Assembly (NCBI GenBank): GCA_965222345.1
Contig: CBDCTS010000007.1
Span: forward strand, 620,001 to 684,000
Reading direction: 5' to 3'
Length of the DNA: 64,000 nt
From: JADFGZ01 sp965222345
GTDB lineage: Bacteria; Acidobacteriota; Terriglobia; 2-12-FULL-54-10
Below the pieces are notes generated by a model that saw nothing but the letters and a program-made list of their open reading frames with translations, did no database searches and was not told where the DNA came from. Below, piece after piece: positions 18,477 through 28,253 of this stretch (position 1 is its first letter; every line of letters begins with the position of its first letter). The position numbers and the translations under genes were made by a program.

Positions 18477-20351
18477 ATGACCAAGCTAAACGAGAAACTT
18501 TCTTTCATTCTATTCATAGGGATGGTTTTCTTCCTGATTCGTCCCTGGGGACAGGCAGCGGGGCTGGAAGCCGATTTGGTGCTGTATAACGGCAAAGTTC
18601 TGACAGCGGACACGGAAGACCCTGCCGACTTCACCATTGCCGAAGCGGTGGCGATCTATGACGGCAAGTTTGTGGCTGTGGGGAGCAGCCAGCAGGCTTT
18701 GGAGTATGCCGGACCGGGCACGCGGCGAATCGACCTGGCTGGGAAAACCGTGCTGCCGGGGATGATCGAAACGCATTTGCACGTCAACAGCCAAACGGTC
18801 AATCATCACGTGAAACGCTCTCTGGATAGCACGGGCCCGCCGCTTGCGTGGACGAGCAAGCAGGACGGGCTGGCGCAGTTGCGAACCAGGGCTTTGGGAA
18901 AGGAAGCGGGGGAGTGGATCATCACGGACATTCGGGGCGGGCCGTTAAACAGAGGCAACGCGGATACTCACCCGGCTGCGCCTACACTGGCCGAGATGGA
19001 CGGAGTGGCTCTTAACAATCCGATGGTCATTCGGCTGGGTGGAGGAGACCCCGTGCTGGTGAACAGCCGGGCGCTGAACCTGTTGCTGGAGAGATACCCT
19101 CAAGGAATCCCCGTAATCGTGAAAGACCAAGATGGAAAACCCACCGGCCTGCTGGACACGGCTGCTGCCTACACCATGGCTGAATTTTTCCCTGAGCTAT
19201 CCTTGCGGGAGCTGGAAGAACTTGCGCCGATGTTCAAGAAAGAATTAGATGAGCCGGCAGCCCGTGGGCTGACCACGGTGGCCACACGGCTGGATACGGA
19301 ATCGCTGCGCGTGTACCAGCTTCTGGACCAGCGCAAAGAAATGCCCGTGCGGTTGGCCTATGCCCACCAGATGGCTGCCTATCACCCGCTGGCGGAGACG
19401 ATCTTCCGCCGCATTCCTGGCCGGGCAGGACACGGAACTCCCTGGCTGTGGCTCTCCGGAGCCACCATGCTGAACATTGAGGGGACTCGCGGCCCGCAGC
19501 TAGGCGCTGCCTGCATTCACGGCACCTATCCCCGGGAAGCTGTGAATTTTCCGGCATGGCTCGAGCAGCCCTGGGGTCCGCACGGATACTGCAAGCTCAC
19601 CGGGAATCCGGATGACACTGTTCTGCGGGATGCGCTGTTGGCGGCTGCGCGGCTGGGCTAGCCAATCAGCAATATCCACCTGAACGGCGACCGCAGCCTG
19701 GACGATTACATGGATATACTGGATGAAGCCGAGAGAGAGTATCAGATTCAAGCCGCCGATCTGCGATTCTCCGCCGATCATTGCGGATACATTACCGAAC
19801 AGCAGGCGCAACGTGCCAAGCGGCTGGGGATCACTTTCACCTGCACTCCGGCATCCTTCGCCGACGCCGAAAAAGGAATCTTGGGGGCCTACTCGCTCAT
19901 CTATGACAGGGACCGGGCAGCCGATGCGGTGGCGCCCTTCCAGCGTTTGGTTCGGCTGGGGCTCAAGCCATCGATCCACTGTGAAGGCCATCAGGACTGG
20001 ACGTTCACCTGCTTGCAACATGCCATGACACGGATAGACAAAGCCACCGGCCAGGTGTGGGGATCACAACAACGAATCAACCGGCGCGAAGCCCTTTACA
20101 CTTACACGCGATGGGCCGCCTGGCATGTCTGGAAAGAAGACTCCATCGGCTCCATCGAGCCGGGCAAATGGGCGGACCTGGTGGTATTGGACCAGGACTA
20201 CATGACAGTCCCGGAAGAAGAGATGGAACAGATCAATCCGCTGCTGACAATTGTGGGAGGACAGGTCCGCTATAGCGAGCCGAACTATGCCGCCGGCGAA
20301 GGACTGCCGCAGGTTGGCTTCCAAGCCCCGCCCGGTTGGTGGAAACGATGA
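18477..20351 (+). pseudogene. Amidohydrolase paralog C, interrupted by one in-frame TAG
   Basis: Third member of the amidohydrolase family. It reads from ATG 18477 (GAGGT upstream) through a signal anchor (SFILFIGMVFFLI), ADLVLYNGKVLTADTEDP and the metal motif MIETHLHVN. A TAG stop at 19659-19661 follows AAARLG, exactly where paralogs A and B continue with KYGF. The same frame goes on without any shift as PISNIHLNGDRSLDDYMDIL, SADHCGYITE and EPGKWADLVVLDQDYMTVPEEE to the family C-terminus at 20351. The halves are 394 and about 230 codons. It may be a nonsense mutation, an assembly error, or rarely a read-through site. It is more divergent than A and B are from each other. Confidence 0.8.
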
Positions 20352-20557
20352 GCCTGCCATAGAGTCCATGTGGTTATGTCGGCATCCTCTACCTCCCTCT
20401 ACCGATGGCTATAGAAGGATGTCAACAGAGCCAAACAGCTTCCAGCACCTCTCCCCCAAATTGGACAGCTAACGATCATATCTGATTAAATGTTGCCGGG
20501 AGTATTTCTGATTCGACTGTGCAGGATACGCTTACTGAACCAAACGGAGACCTGGAA

Positions 20558-21229
20558 ATGAACGTTCAACCCCATGAATTCCCCCATCGTGAGTTATACC
20601 GTCTGCTGATCACTTCGGTTGCGCCGCGGCCCATCGCCTGGGTTTCGACGATCAGCGAAGACGGCATTCATAATTTAGCGCCCTTCTCTTTCTTCAACGC
20701 GATCTGCGCCAATCCGCCGCTGCTTAGCTTTTGTCCGGGCGTTCGATCACAGGGTTCCCGGAAAGCGCTTGGATCAAGCAGAAAAGATACTCTGCGGAAC
20801 GTTCGGGCAACTGGCGAGTTTGTTGTAAACGTGGTCACGTTTCCGCTGGCTGAACCGATGAATTTGACCAGCGGGGAGTATGAGGCAACGGTCGACGAGT
20901 TTGAGGTAGCGCGCCTGTCGATGCGATCCTCGCAGCTCGTTCGGCCTCCACAGGTGGCCGAATCACCGGTCAACTTTGAATGCAAGGTGTTTCAGATCCT
21001 CGATTTCGGGACGGATTCCTCCGGTGGCAGCCTGGTGATCGGCGAAATCGTTTCAGTCCATTTGGAGGAGGCTGTATTGCGGGATGGGCGTATCGACGGG
21101 CAATTACTGGATCTGATCGGCCGCATGGGAGGTCCCCAGTACAGCCGGACAACGGAACGGTTTGATATGGCCCGGCCCGAGAGGACACCACAACAGCAAG
21201 AGGAAATCGGGAAAGCACACTCCCACTGA
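20558..21229 (+). CDS. Flavin reductase family protein (DIM6/NTAB, FMN-binding split barrel)
   Basis: A 223-residue FMN-binding protein of the flavin reductase-like family. The N-terminus LYRLLITSVAPRPIAWVSTI, then NLAPFSFFNAICANPPLLSF and the segment DTLRNVRATGEFVVNVV, are characteristic. Members reduce or bind flavin for monooxygenases or act as oxidoreductases. The ATG at 20558 is chosen, with GGAG about 10 bases upstream; a GTG at 20519 would add 13 residues. It ends two bases before the next ATG, so it is cotranscribed with the SDR gene. No partner monooxygenase is seen nearby. Confidence 0.88.
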   Translation: MNVQPHEFPHRELYRLLITSVAPRPIAWVSTISEDGIHNLAPFSFFNAICANPPLLSFCPGVRSQGSRKALGSSRKDTLRNVRATGEFVVNVVTFPLAEPMNLTSGEYEATVDEFEVARLSMRSSQLVRPPQVAESPVNFECKVFQILDFGTDSSGGSLVIGEIVSVHLEEAVLRDGRIDGQLLDLIGRMGGPQYSRTTERFDMARPERTPQQQEEIGKAHSH

Positions 21230-21231
21230 AT

Positions 21232-21933
21232 ATGAAGCTGAAAGGTAAAGTCGCTCTCATCACCGGAGGCGGAAGAGGCATCGGCAAGGCGGTTGCCCTG
21301 GCATACGCGAAGGAGGGCGCCCGGCTTGCGATCTGCGCACGAACGGGTTCCGAAATTGAGCAGGCTGCCGCTGAAATCCGCCGTCTGAAAGCGGAGTGCG
21401 AGGGGTGGCCATGCGATGTGTCTTTGGAAGGCCCGGTCAAGGAGCTGGTTGCGCGCGCGCAAAAGAAGTTTGGCCGGATTGATGTTCTGGTCAACAACGC
21501 CGGGGTCATGACGCGTCCCGGTCCGATGACGGAACTCGACGTGAAGAAGTGGGACTATACCATCAGCGTCAATCTGCGCGGGCCGTTTTTGGTTACCCAG
21601 GCGGTGCTGCCGATCATGATCCGGCAAAACGGAGGCTCCATCATCAACGTCTCTTCGATGATCGGCCGCACCGGGTACGCCAACTTTATCGCGTATGCGA
21701 CTTCCAAGTGGGGATTGGAAGGGTTCACGCAAACTCTGGCGGCGGAAGCCCGATCACATCACATCCGGGTCAACTCCGTCGATCCGGGCTTCGTGGCCAC
21801 AAAGGTGACCGGCTACCAGGGAAGCAAGCCGGAGTCGGTGACGGAAGTTTTTGTTTTTCTCGCTTCGGAAGCCGGCAAAAAAGTTACGGGGAGGATGCTG
21901 AGTTCGTCCGGGTGGAAGTCGCAGGTGAAATAA
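21232..21933 (+). CDS. Short-chain dehydrogenase/reductase
   Basis: NAD(P)-dependent SDR of 233 residues. The cofactor motif TGGGRGIG is near residue 11, NNAG near 86, the catalytic Ser is in INVSSMIG, and the YATSKW motif carries the catalytic Tyr and Lys near residue 150. VNSVDPGFV follows. It is slightly shorter than the usual 245-255 and ends with an unusual SSSGWKSQVK, lacking the normal DGG ending. It is coupled to the flavin reductase gene (two-base gap), so the two probably act on one substrate. Specific substrate unknown; it resembles FabG-like reductases. Confidence 0.88.
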   Translation: MKLKGKVALITGGGRGIGKAVALAYAKEGARLAICARTGSEIEQAAAEIRRLKAECEGWPCDVSLEGPVKELVARAQKKFGRIDVLVNNAGVMTRPGPMTELDVKKWDYTISVNLRGPFLVTQAVLPIMIRQNGGSIINVSSMIGRTGYANFIAYATSKWGLEGFTQTLAAEARSHHIRVNSVDPGFVATKVTGYQGSKPESVTEVFVFLASEAGKKVTGRMLSSSGWKSQVK

Positions 21934-22167
21934 CGCCCGCTCCGCACTTGCGTTGACGGAGTAGAACCTGTTCCGGCGCAAGAGAGAGGCTTCATTTTTA
22001 TCTTGAGATGCTAAACGGCATGGTAGAATACGGCAGTCACCAAGTGGCGGAGGTATAGGCACAGAATTCCGGGGTCCTCATCCCCTGGAGGCTCTAGCTC
22101 TTGCGTCCAATCCAGGCAAGGGCAGACTTCGGAAAATACAGTGTCGTTTCTTGGAGGGCACTCTGCG

Positions 22168-24636
22168 ATGTCCGCATGGTCAGCGACCACATTGTTGAAA
22201 ACATTATCGAGGCCAATACTGTGCTGGATCGCAGTCGCAATGGCCGCGCCGGGCTACCTTCCAGCGGCTCAGCAGGAGGCATCAAGCGCAGCTCCGCAAG
22301 CCGCCTCTCAATACAGCGCGGTGCTGAACCGCTACTGCATCACCTGCCACAACGAGAAGCTAAAAACCGCAGACCTGATTCTAAGCAAACTGGACGTCGA
22401 GAACCCCGGAGCGGACGCTGCCACATGGGAAAAGGTAGCGCGTAAACTGCGGACCGGGCAGATGCCTCCCGCGGGGCTGCCGCGTCCGGATCAAGCCTTT
22501 TACGACACCTTTGCCAGCTACCTGGAGACGGCGCTGGACAGCGCAGCCGCAGCCAAGCCCAATCCCGGCAGGCCAGCCGTCCACCGCCTGAACCGCGCCG
22601 AATACGCCAATGTTCTCCGCGACTTGCTCGCGGTTGACATCGATGGCGCATCGCTTCTTCCCGCCGACGACGCCAGCCGGGGCTTTGACAACATTGCCGA
22701 TATTCTCTCCGTCTCGCCGCTGCTGGTGGAGCGATACATGTCGGCGGCGCGCAAGGTCAGCCGCCTCGCCATTGGCGACCCGGATATGCGCCCATTCGCT
22801 GCGAGTTACGATGTGCCCCGGCGCCTGGTGCAGGATGACCGCATGAGCGAGGACCTTCCGTTCGGGTCACGTGGCGGTATTGCGGTTCGCCATAATTTCC
22901 CGCTCGACGGCGAGTACGTCATCAAAGTCCGTTTGCAAAGGAACAATGACAACTACATCCGGGGCCTGGGCGAGCCGCACCAGCTCGACGTCCGGCTGGA
23001 CGGCGCGAGGCTTAAGTTGTTCACGATTGGCGGCGAGCACAAAGGCCGGTCGAGCCCGGTTTATTCATTTATCAACAAGGATTACTTGGGAGACCCCGAA
23101 CAAGAAAGGTATGAGTTCTCTGCAGATGCGGGATTGGAACTCCGTTTTCAGGCGAAGGCAGGCACACGGCTGGTGGGAGTTGCTTTCCTGGAACAGCCTT
23201 CGGAGCCGGAAGGCGAGATGGTACCGCGCCAGGTATTTGACGAGCTTCTTTCGTTTAAGGGGGGAGAACCCGCCGTTGATAACATTGTGATCAGCGGACC
23301 CTATAACGCCCGAGGGCTGGGCGATACACCCAGCCGGCGCAAGATTTTCGTGTGCAACCCAGCCGACGGCAATGACAACAGCGAGGAGGCTTGCGCCAAA
23401 AAGATTCTCTCCAATCTGGCCCGCCTCGCTTATCGGCGGCCAGTCACTGAGGCAGACGTCCTGACGCTTCTCCAGTTCTATCAGGTGGGCCGCAGCACGG
23501 GCGATTTCGAGGCGGGTATCGGGACGGCGATTCAGGGGATGCTGGTCAGCCCGGAGTTCCTGTTCCGCATCGAGCGCGATCCCAGCAAGGTTGCGCCCGG
23601 AAGCGCATATCCGGTCAGCGACCTGGAACTGGCCTCCCGGTTGTCGTTTTTCCTCTGGAGCAGCATGCCCGACGACCAGCTATTGGAGTTGGCCGAACGC
23701 GGCAGGCTCAAGGACCCCGCGGTGCTGGAACAGCAGGTGAATCGGATGCTTGCCGACTCCCGCTCGAAGGCGCTGGCGGAGAATTTTACGGAACAGTGGC
23801 TGGGACTGCGCAAACTGGAAACGATCTCTCCGGACCCAAAGGTGTTTCCCGATTTTGACGCCAACCTGCGCGAGGCGCTGCAGCAGGAAACGAAGCTTTT
23901 CGCCGAAAGCATTGCGCGGGAGGACCGTAGCGTGCTGGACTTCTTGCGCGCGGATTACACCTTCCTGAACGAACGCCTGGCGCGGCACTACGGGATTCGG
24001 AACGTTTACGGCTCCGGCTTCCGGCGCGTGACGCTGGCCGATGAGGCGCGGAAAGGCCTGCTGGGCCAGGGTAGCATCCTGACGGCGACTTCCTATGAGA
24101 ACAGGACCTCTCCGACTCTGCGCGGCAAATGGGTGCTGGATAACATTCTGGGCACGCCACCGCCGCCACCGCCGCCGGATGTTCCGGCCCTGAAGGAAAA
24201 GAACGACAACAACAGCCGTGTGCTGACCATGCGCGAGCGGATGGAGCAGCACCGCGTGAATCCCTCCTGTGCCGTCTGCCACGCGCGGATGGACCCGCTG
24301 GGCTTCGCGCTGGGCAACTTTGACGCTGTCGGCCGGTGGCGAACCGCCGAAGGAGAAACGCCGATCGATCCCTCGGGAGTTCTCCCCGATGGCGCCCGAT
24401 TTCAAGGTCCGGCTGAGCTCCGGGAGATACTGCTGAGCCGACGCGAACAGTTTATCAGGACCATAACGGAGAAAATGCTCATGTACGCCCTGGGCCGGGG
24501 CCTCGAACACTACGACGAACCGGTCATCCGCAGGATCATGCAGGACGCCGCGCCGAGCAACTATCGCTGGTCGTCGATTGTCCTGGGCATTGCGAAGAGC
24601 ACACCATTTCTGATGAGGAGGTCACGCGAGCCATGA
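22168..24636 (+). CDS. DUF1592/DUF1588/DUF1587/DUF1595 exported cytochrome-like protein
   Basis: Large exported protein (822 residues) of the type first noted in Planctomycetes and common in acidobacteria. It has an N-terminal signal-like stretch, a CITCH haem motif near residue 60 with KLRTGQMPPAG (PSD1-type cytochrome domain), HRLNRAEYANVLRDLL (DUF1587), SRLSFFLWSSMPDDQL (DUF1592) and NPSCAVCHARMDPLGFALGNFD near the C-terminus (DUF1588, second CxxCH). The ATG at 22168 has GGAGG 10 bases upstream; a GTG at 22141 is less likely. It overlaps the following DUF1552 gene by four bases. The biochemical role of the family is unknown. Confidence 0.88.
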   Translation: MSAWSATTLLKTLSRPILCWIAVAMAAPGYLPAAQQEASSAAPQAASQYSAVLNRYCITCHNEKLKTADLILSKLDVENPGADAATWEKVARKLRTGQMPPAGLPRPDQAFYDTFASYLETALDSAAAAKPNPGRPAVHRLNRAEYANVLRDLLAVDIDGASLLPADDASRGFDNIADILSVSPLLVERYMSAARKVSRLAIGDPDMRPFAASYDVPRRLVQDDRMSEDLPFGSRGGIAVRHNFPLDGEYVIKVRLQRNNDNYIRGLGEPHQLDVRLDGARLKLFTIGGEHKGRSSPVYSFINKDYLGDPEQERYEFSADAGLELRFQAKAGTRLVGVAFLEQPSEPEGEMVPRQVFDELLSFKGGEPAVDNIVISGPYNARGLGDTPSRRKIFVCNPADGNDNSEEACAKKILSNLARLAYRRPVTEADVLTLLQFYQVGRSTGDFEAGIGTAIQGMLVSPEFLFRIERDPSKVAPGSAYPVSDLELASRLSFFLWSSMPDDQLLELAERGRLKDPAVLEQQVNRMLADSRSKALAENFTEQWLGLRKLETISPDPKVFPDFDANLREALQQETKLFAESIAREDRSVLDFLRADYTFLNERLARHYGIRNVYGSGFRRVTLADEARKGLLGQGSILTATSYENRTSPTLRGKWVLDNILGTPPPPPPPDVPALKEKNDNNSRVLTMRERMEQHRVNPSCAVCHARMDPLGFALGNFDAVGRWRTAEGETPIDPSGVLPDGARFQGPAELREILLSRREQFIRTITEKMLMYALGRGLEHYDEPVIRRIMQDAAPSNYRWSSIVLGIAKSTPFLMRRSREP

Positions 24637-25985
24637 TGATCTTTAAGAAAGCGATCCCACGCCGCACGTTTTTACGAGGGGCCGGAGCCACGCTGGCTCT
24701 GCCCTTGCTGGACGGGATGGTTCCGGCTTTCGCCGGGGCGCTGGACCCGGCGGCAAAACCGCCTGTGCGCCTGTCCATCGTCTTTGTTCCAAACGGCAGG
24801 ATCATGAGCCATTGGACGCCGAAGGCGGAGGACGCCGCTTTCGAGCTGCCCCCGACCCTGGAGCCGCTGGCGGCGTTTCAGGATCGCATGCTGGTGCTGA
24901 GCGGGCTCTCCACCAAGCCGGATGAAAAACTGTTGCGGTCGGTTGGAGTGGACGCGGGGCCGCATGCGACAGCCAGCAGCATCTTCCTGACGGGCGTTTA
25001 TCCGAAGCCGCCGGGGAAGGCGGGTATTTCGGTGGACCAGATCGCCGCGAAACATCTCGGCAGGCACACCCAACTGGCGTCGCTCGAACTCTCTCTGGAG
25101 TCCGGCGAGACCGGAGGCGGAGGAGACGGCGCCGACAGCGAGGCCTACCTCAATACGTTGTCGTGGCGCAGCGCTACAACGCCGCTCCCGGTGGAGAACA
25201 ATCCGCGCGCGGTATTCGAGCGCCTGTTTGGGGAAAGCGACAGCACCGATCCGGCAGAGCGTCTCCGCCGGATGCAGCAAGACCGCAGCATTCTTGACAT
25301 CGTCACTCAGCAGGTATCCAGCCTTGCGACGGGGCTGGGGCCGGGCGACCGGGCCAAACTCACCGAGTACCTCGATGCGATTCGCGATGTCGAGCGGCGC
25401 ATTCAAATGGCCGAAAAAACAAATTCTCGCGAGCTGCCGGTGCTGGAGCGGCCCGCAGGAATGCCGGCCAACTATCAAGAGCATGCCGAGCTTATGTTCG
25501 ATTTGCAGGTGCTGGCCTATCAGAGCGACATGACCCGCGTCACCACCTTCGCAATGGCTCGCGAAAAGAGCGAGCGGGCCTACCGCGAGATCGGCCTGGA
25601 GGAAGGGCACCACGCCCTGACTCACCATGGCTACAATGCCGAGATGATGGCCAAGTGCACCCAGATTGAGGCCTATCATTCCAAACAGTTCGCCTATTTC
25701 CTGGAGAAGATGCGGTCCACGCCGGACGGCGGCGGCTCCCTGCTGGACCATTCGGTCATCCTCTACGCCAGCAGCATCAGCGACGGACACTCGCATTCCC
25801 GCAGCAACCTGCCCGTGGCACTGTTGGGCGGAGGAGCGGGCCGGCTCCGGGGAGGCCGTCACATCCGCTACGCCCAGGACACGCCGTTAACGAATCTGTT
25901 CTTGACCGTTTTGGACGTGGCCGGGGTTCGCGTGGAGAACTTCGGTGACAGCACCGGGAGACTGGAACTTCTTTCGGTTGTATAG
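24633..25985 (+). CDS. DUF1552 Tat-exported protein
   Basis: A 450-residue protein with a clear twin-arginine signal, PRRTFLRGAGATLALPLLDGM. The body shows DUF1552 features: RLSIVFVPNGRIMSHWTP, LSGLSTKPDEK, the His-containing segment GLEEGHHALTHHGYN, and SVILYASSISDGHSHSRSNLP. Start and preceding stop overlap as ATGA, indicating translational coupling with the DUF1592 gene. The two families are regularly paired in Planctomycetes and Acidobacteria. They are thought to form an exported redox or hydrolytic pair, but no activity is established. Confidence 0.88.
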   Translation: MMIFKKAIPRRTFLRGAGATLALPLLDGMVPAFAGALDPAAKPPVRLSIVFVPNGRIMSHWTPKAEDAAFELPPTLEPLAAFQDRMLVLSGLSTKPDEKLLRSVGVDAGPHATASSIFLTGVYPKPPGKAGISVDQIAAKHLGRHTQLASLELSLESGETGGGGDGADSEAYLNTLSWRSATTPLPVENNPRAVFERLFGESDSTDPAERLRRMQQDRSILDIVTQQVSSLATGLGPGDRAKLTEYLDAIRDVERRIQMAEKTNSRELPVLERPAGMPANYQEHAELMFDLQVLAYQSDMTRVTTFAMAREKSERAYREIGLEEGHHALTHHGYNAEMMAKCTQIEAYHSKQFAYFLEKMRSTPDGGGSLLDHSVILYASSISDGHSHSRSNLPVALLGGGAGRLRGGRHIRYAQDTPLTNLFLTVLDVAGVRVENFGDSTGRLELLSVV

Positions 25986-26036
25986 ATGCCGCTGAAGGGA
26001 CGTTGTCGCCGGAAGTGGAATGAAGGAGGCATGAGG

Positions 26037-27674
26037 GTGAACGCCAGAGGCGAAGTGAAAAGCCCGGGTAGCTGGTGGATGGCATCTTTTCTGTTGCATG
26101 CCTTCTTTTCGGTGGCCACATTGGCCGCCGCCGCAGACGAACTCCGTCTGGCGGAAGCGGCCAAGAACAGAGATCGCGAAGCTGTGCGTTCTATCCTGCA
26201 GCAGCAGGTCGATGTGAACGCATCCCAGCCGGACGGCGCGACGGCGCTGGCCTGGGCGGCCCATTGGAACGATCTGGAAACTGCCGACCTTCTGATAGGC
26301 GCCGGGGCCGACGCAAACGCGGCGAACGATTACGGCGTGACGCCTCTCTCACTGGCTTGCAGCAAAGGCAGCGCCGCGATGGTGGAAAAGCTGCTGAGGG
26401 CCGGGGCGGAGCCGAACGCAGCCCAGTGGATGGGAGTGACCCCGCTGATGACCTGCGCGCGGGCGGGCAGCGTGGACGCGGTGAGGTCGCTGCTGGAGCA
26501 CAAAGCGGACGTGAACGCGAAAGAGACCCGGCGGGGGCAGACGGCTTTAATGTGGGCTGCGGCTCAGCAACACACGGAAATCATCCGTCTGCTGACCGGG
26601 CAGGGAGCTGATGTCAACGCCAAGTCGCATATGCCGGAGGGGTTCACGCCCTTGCAGTTTATTACTTACGGGGTGGGCCGTCGCGACCCCAGCAGTCCCG
26701 ACAAGCTGGGACCGGGCGACGTTCATCCAGACCCTTCCAGTTCCAGGGGCGGTTTTACTGCGTTGATGTTTGCCGCCCGGCATGGCGATCTGGAATCAGC
26801 CCGCCTGTTGGTGGATGCAGGAGCAGACGTAAACGACTACGCGCCGGATTACGGCAGCGCCTTGATGGTGGCGGCCTCCAGCGGCCACGAGCCGCTGGCG
26901 CTGTTTCTGCTGGAGAAGGGCGCGGCCCCAAACGTGGCAGACGTGTGGGGATTTACCCCATTACACTATGCGCTGCGGGAAGGAATCATAGCCATCGGCA
27001 TGTCCAGAAAAAGGATACCCAGCGACCGCTTTTGGCTGCGGTCCAACATGCCGGAATTGGTGAAGTCGCTTCTGGAACATGGAGCGGACGCGAACGCACG
27101 GGTCGTAAAGGGCATCCCGCCTTTCAACTCCCCGGCGTTTGCCCGCACGACGGGCAATTCCATGCCGCAAATCAGGCAGCCTGGGGCAACCCCGTTCCTG
27201 CTGGCAGCCGCTTCCTTCGATGCCGGCCTCATGCGCCTGCTGCGCTTCCACGGCGCCGATCCGCTGCTCACTACCGAGGAAGGCACGACGCCGCTGATGG
27301 TGGCTGCCGGGATGGGCCGGTTAGATGAACCCACCGAAGAAGAAAGGAAGATGGCTCTGGAAGCCGTCAAGCTGGCGGTGGAACTGAGCGGCGATGCCAA
27401 TCCGTCTTACGTCAATGCAGCTAACCAGGACGGCCGGACTGCCCTGGCGGCGGCGGCATACTTGGGAGCGGACAGCATCATCCAGTTTCTGGCGGACAAG
27501 GGCGCCGATCTGGAGGCTACCGACAGGTACGGACAGACTGCGTTGAGTATCGCGCAGGGCATCTCCCCGAAGATAAAGGGAAACGATAAACGCTTCCGCG
27601 GGGGCAGCTCCCGCAAAGATACGGCGGCCCTTCTTCTGAAACTGGGCGCCATCCCGCTGGATTCCAGCAATTAA
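26037..27674 (+). CDS. Exported ankyrin-repeat protein
   Basis: About 545 residues, almost entirely ankyrin repeats after a signal peptide (WWMASFLLHAFFSVATLAAAADE). Roughly ten or more units are visible, such as DGATALAWAAHWNDLETADLL, YGVTPLSLACSKGSAAMVEKL, GFTALMFAARHGDLESARLL and DGRTALAAAAYLGADSIIQFL. One long insertion with a His/Pro-rich segment (GVGRRDPSSPDKLG) splits the array. I place the start at the GTG at 26037, seven bases after GGAGG. The ATG at 26031 is too close to that site, and the ATG at 25986 abuts the DUF1552 stop. It forms a unit with the two upstream genes and probably scaffolds exported proteins (inference). Confidence 0.85.
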   Translation: MNARGEVKSPGSWWMASFLLHAFFSVATLAAAADELRLAEAAKNRDREAVRSILQQQVDVNASQPDGATALAWAAHWNDLETADLLIGAGADANAANDYGVTPLSLACSKGSAAMVEKLLRAGAEPNAAQWMGVTPLMTCARAGSVDAVRSLLEHKADVNAKETRRGQTALMWAAAQQHTEIIRLLTGQGADVNAKSHMPEGFTPLQFITYGVGRRDPSSPDKLGPGDVHPDPSSSRGGFTALMFAARHGDLESARLLVDAGADVNDYAPDYGSALMVAASSGHEPLALFLLEKGAAPNVADVWGFTPLHYALREGIIAIGMSRKRIPSDRFWLRSNMPELVKSLLEHGADANARVVKGIPPFNSPAFARTTGNSMPQIRQPGATPFLLAAASFDAGLMRLLRFHGADPLLTTEEGTTPLMVAAGMGRLDEPTEEERKMALEAVKLAVELSGDANPSYVNAANQDGRTALAAAAYLGADSIIQFLADKGADLEATDRYGQTALSIAQGISPKIKGNDKRFRGGSSRKDTAALLLKLGAIPLDSSN

Positions 27675-28253
27675 ACCCTTTTCACAGTTCGTGTATAACC
27701 ACAGAACCGCGCCCCCCTCGACAAGCTCAGGGCGCACGCGGATCTGACAGGCGACCCTCGCGGAACTGGCCGTCCCCAATGCCAAACTTGCTTTCTGACC
27801 GGCATCGCGATACGCCTGATTAAAGATAAATGGTAGAATTGATCCGTCCAGGAGATAATGGCGTTACACAGACCCTACCAATCGCACCGGCGCCAGCCGC
27901 AAGATGCGCTTTCCCATGTTGGGGAGGTACTCGTCAGGAGCTTTCCATGATGCAGTCGAAGGAGCTGCGCTTCGTCTTTCTGTTCTTGCTATTAACGCTC
28001 GTCCCGTCGTGGCCAATCGAGGCACAAGAGTGGAAAGATCCTGAGTGACCCGGCCTAGGGGTTTTTAACAACTGCAGTGAGAGAGAATCTCCTGGAGGAG
28101 GGGCGGTGGAGGAAGCCGATGCAGAGATACCCGCCGACGCCTGGGCTGTGCCGGCATTATTCGAGAGATCCTTCGAAATCCCATTGTTTACCAAGCTCGT
28201 TGTCGACTGATTCCTCACCTGACGTGTCAGCCTCGATGTATTAGGATATTCGT
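27675..28253. other. Intergenic region with a truncated secreted frame
   Basis: This 579-base gap holds a short signal-peptide frame (27947-28048, listed separately). Near 27713 it contains a short repeat-like sequence, CCCTCGACAAGCTCAGGGCG, of the sort often found dispersed in bacterial intergenic DNA. No other gene is recognisable. Confidence 0.4.
27947..28048 (+). pseudogene. Truncated secreted-protein start (signal peptide only)
   Basis: A CAGGAG site six bases before ATG 27947 begins a 33-codon frame with a well-formed signal peptide (ELRFVFLFLLLTLVPSWPIEAQ). It stops after EWKDPE. The good ribosome-binding site and signal suggest the beginning of a once longer exported protein that lost its body. 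A genuine tiny exported peptide cannot be excluded. Confidence 0.3.
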
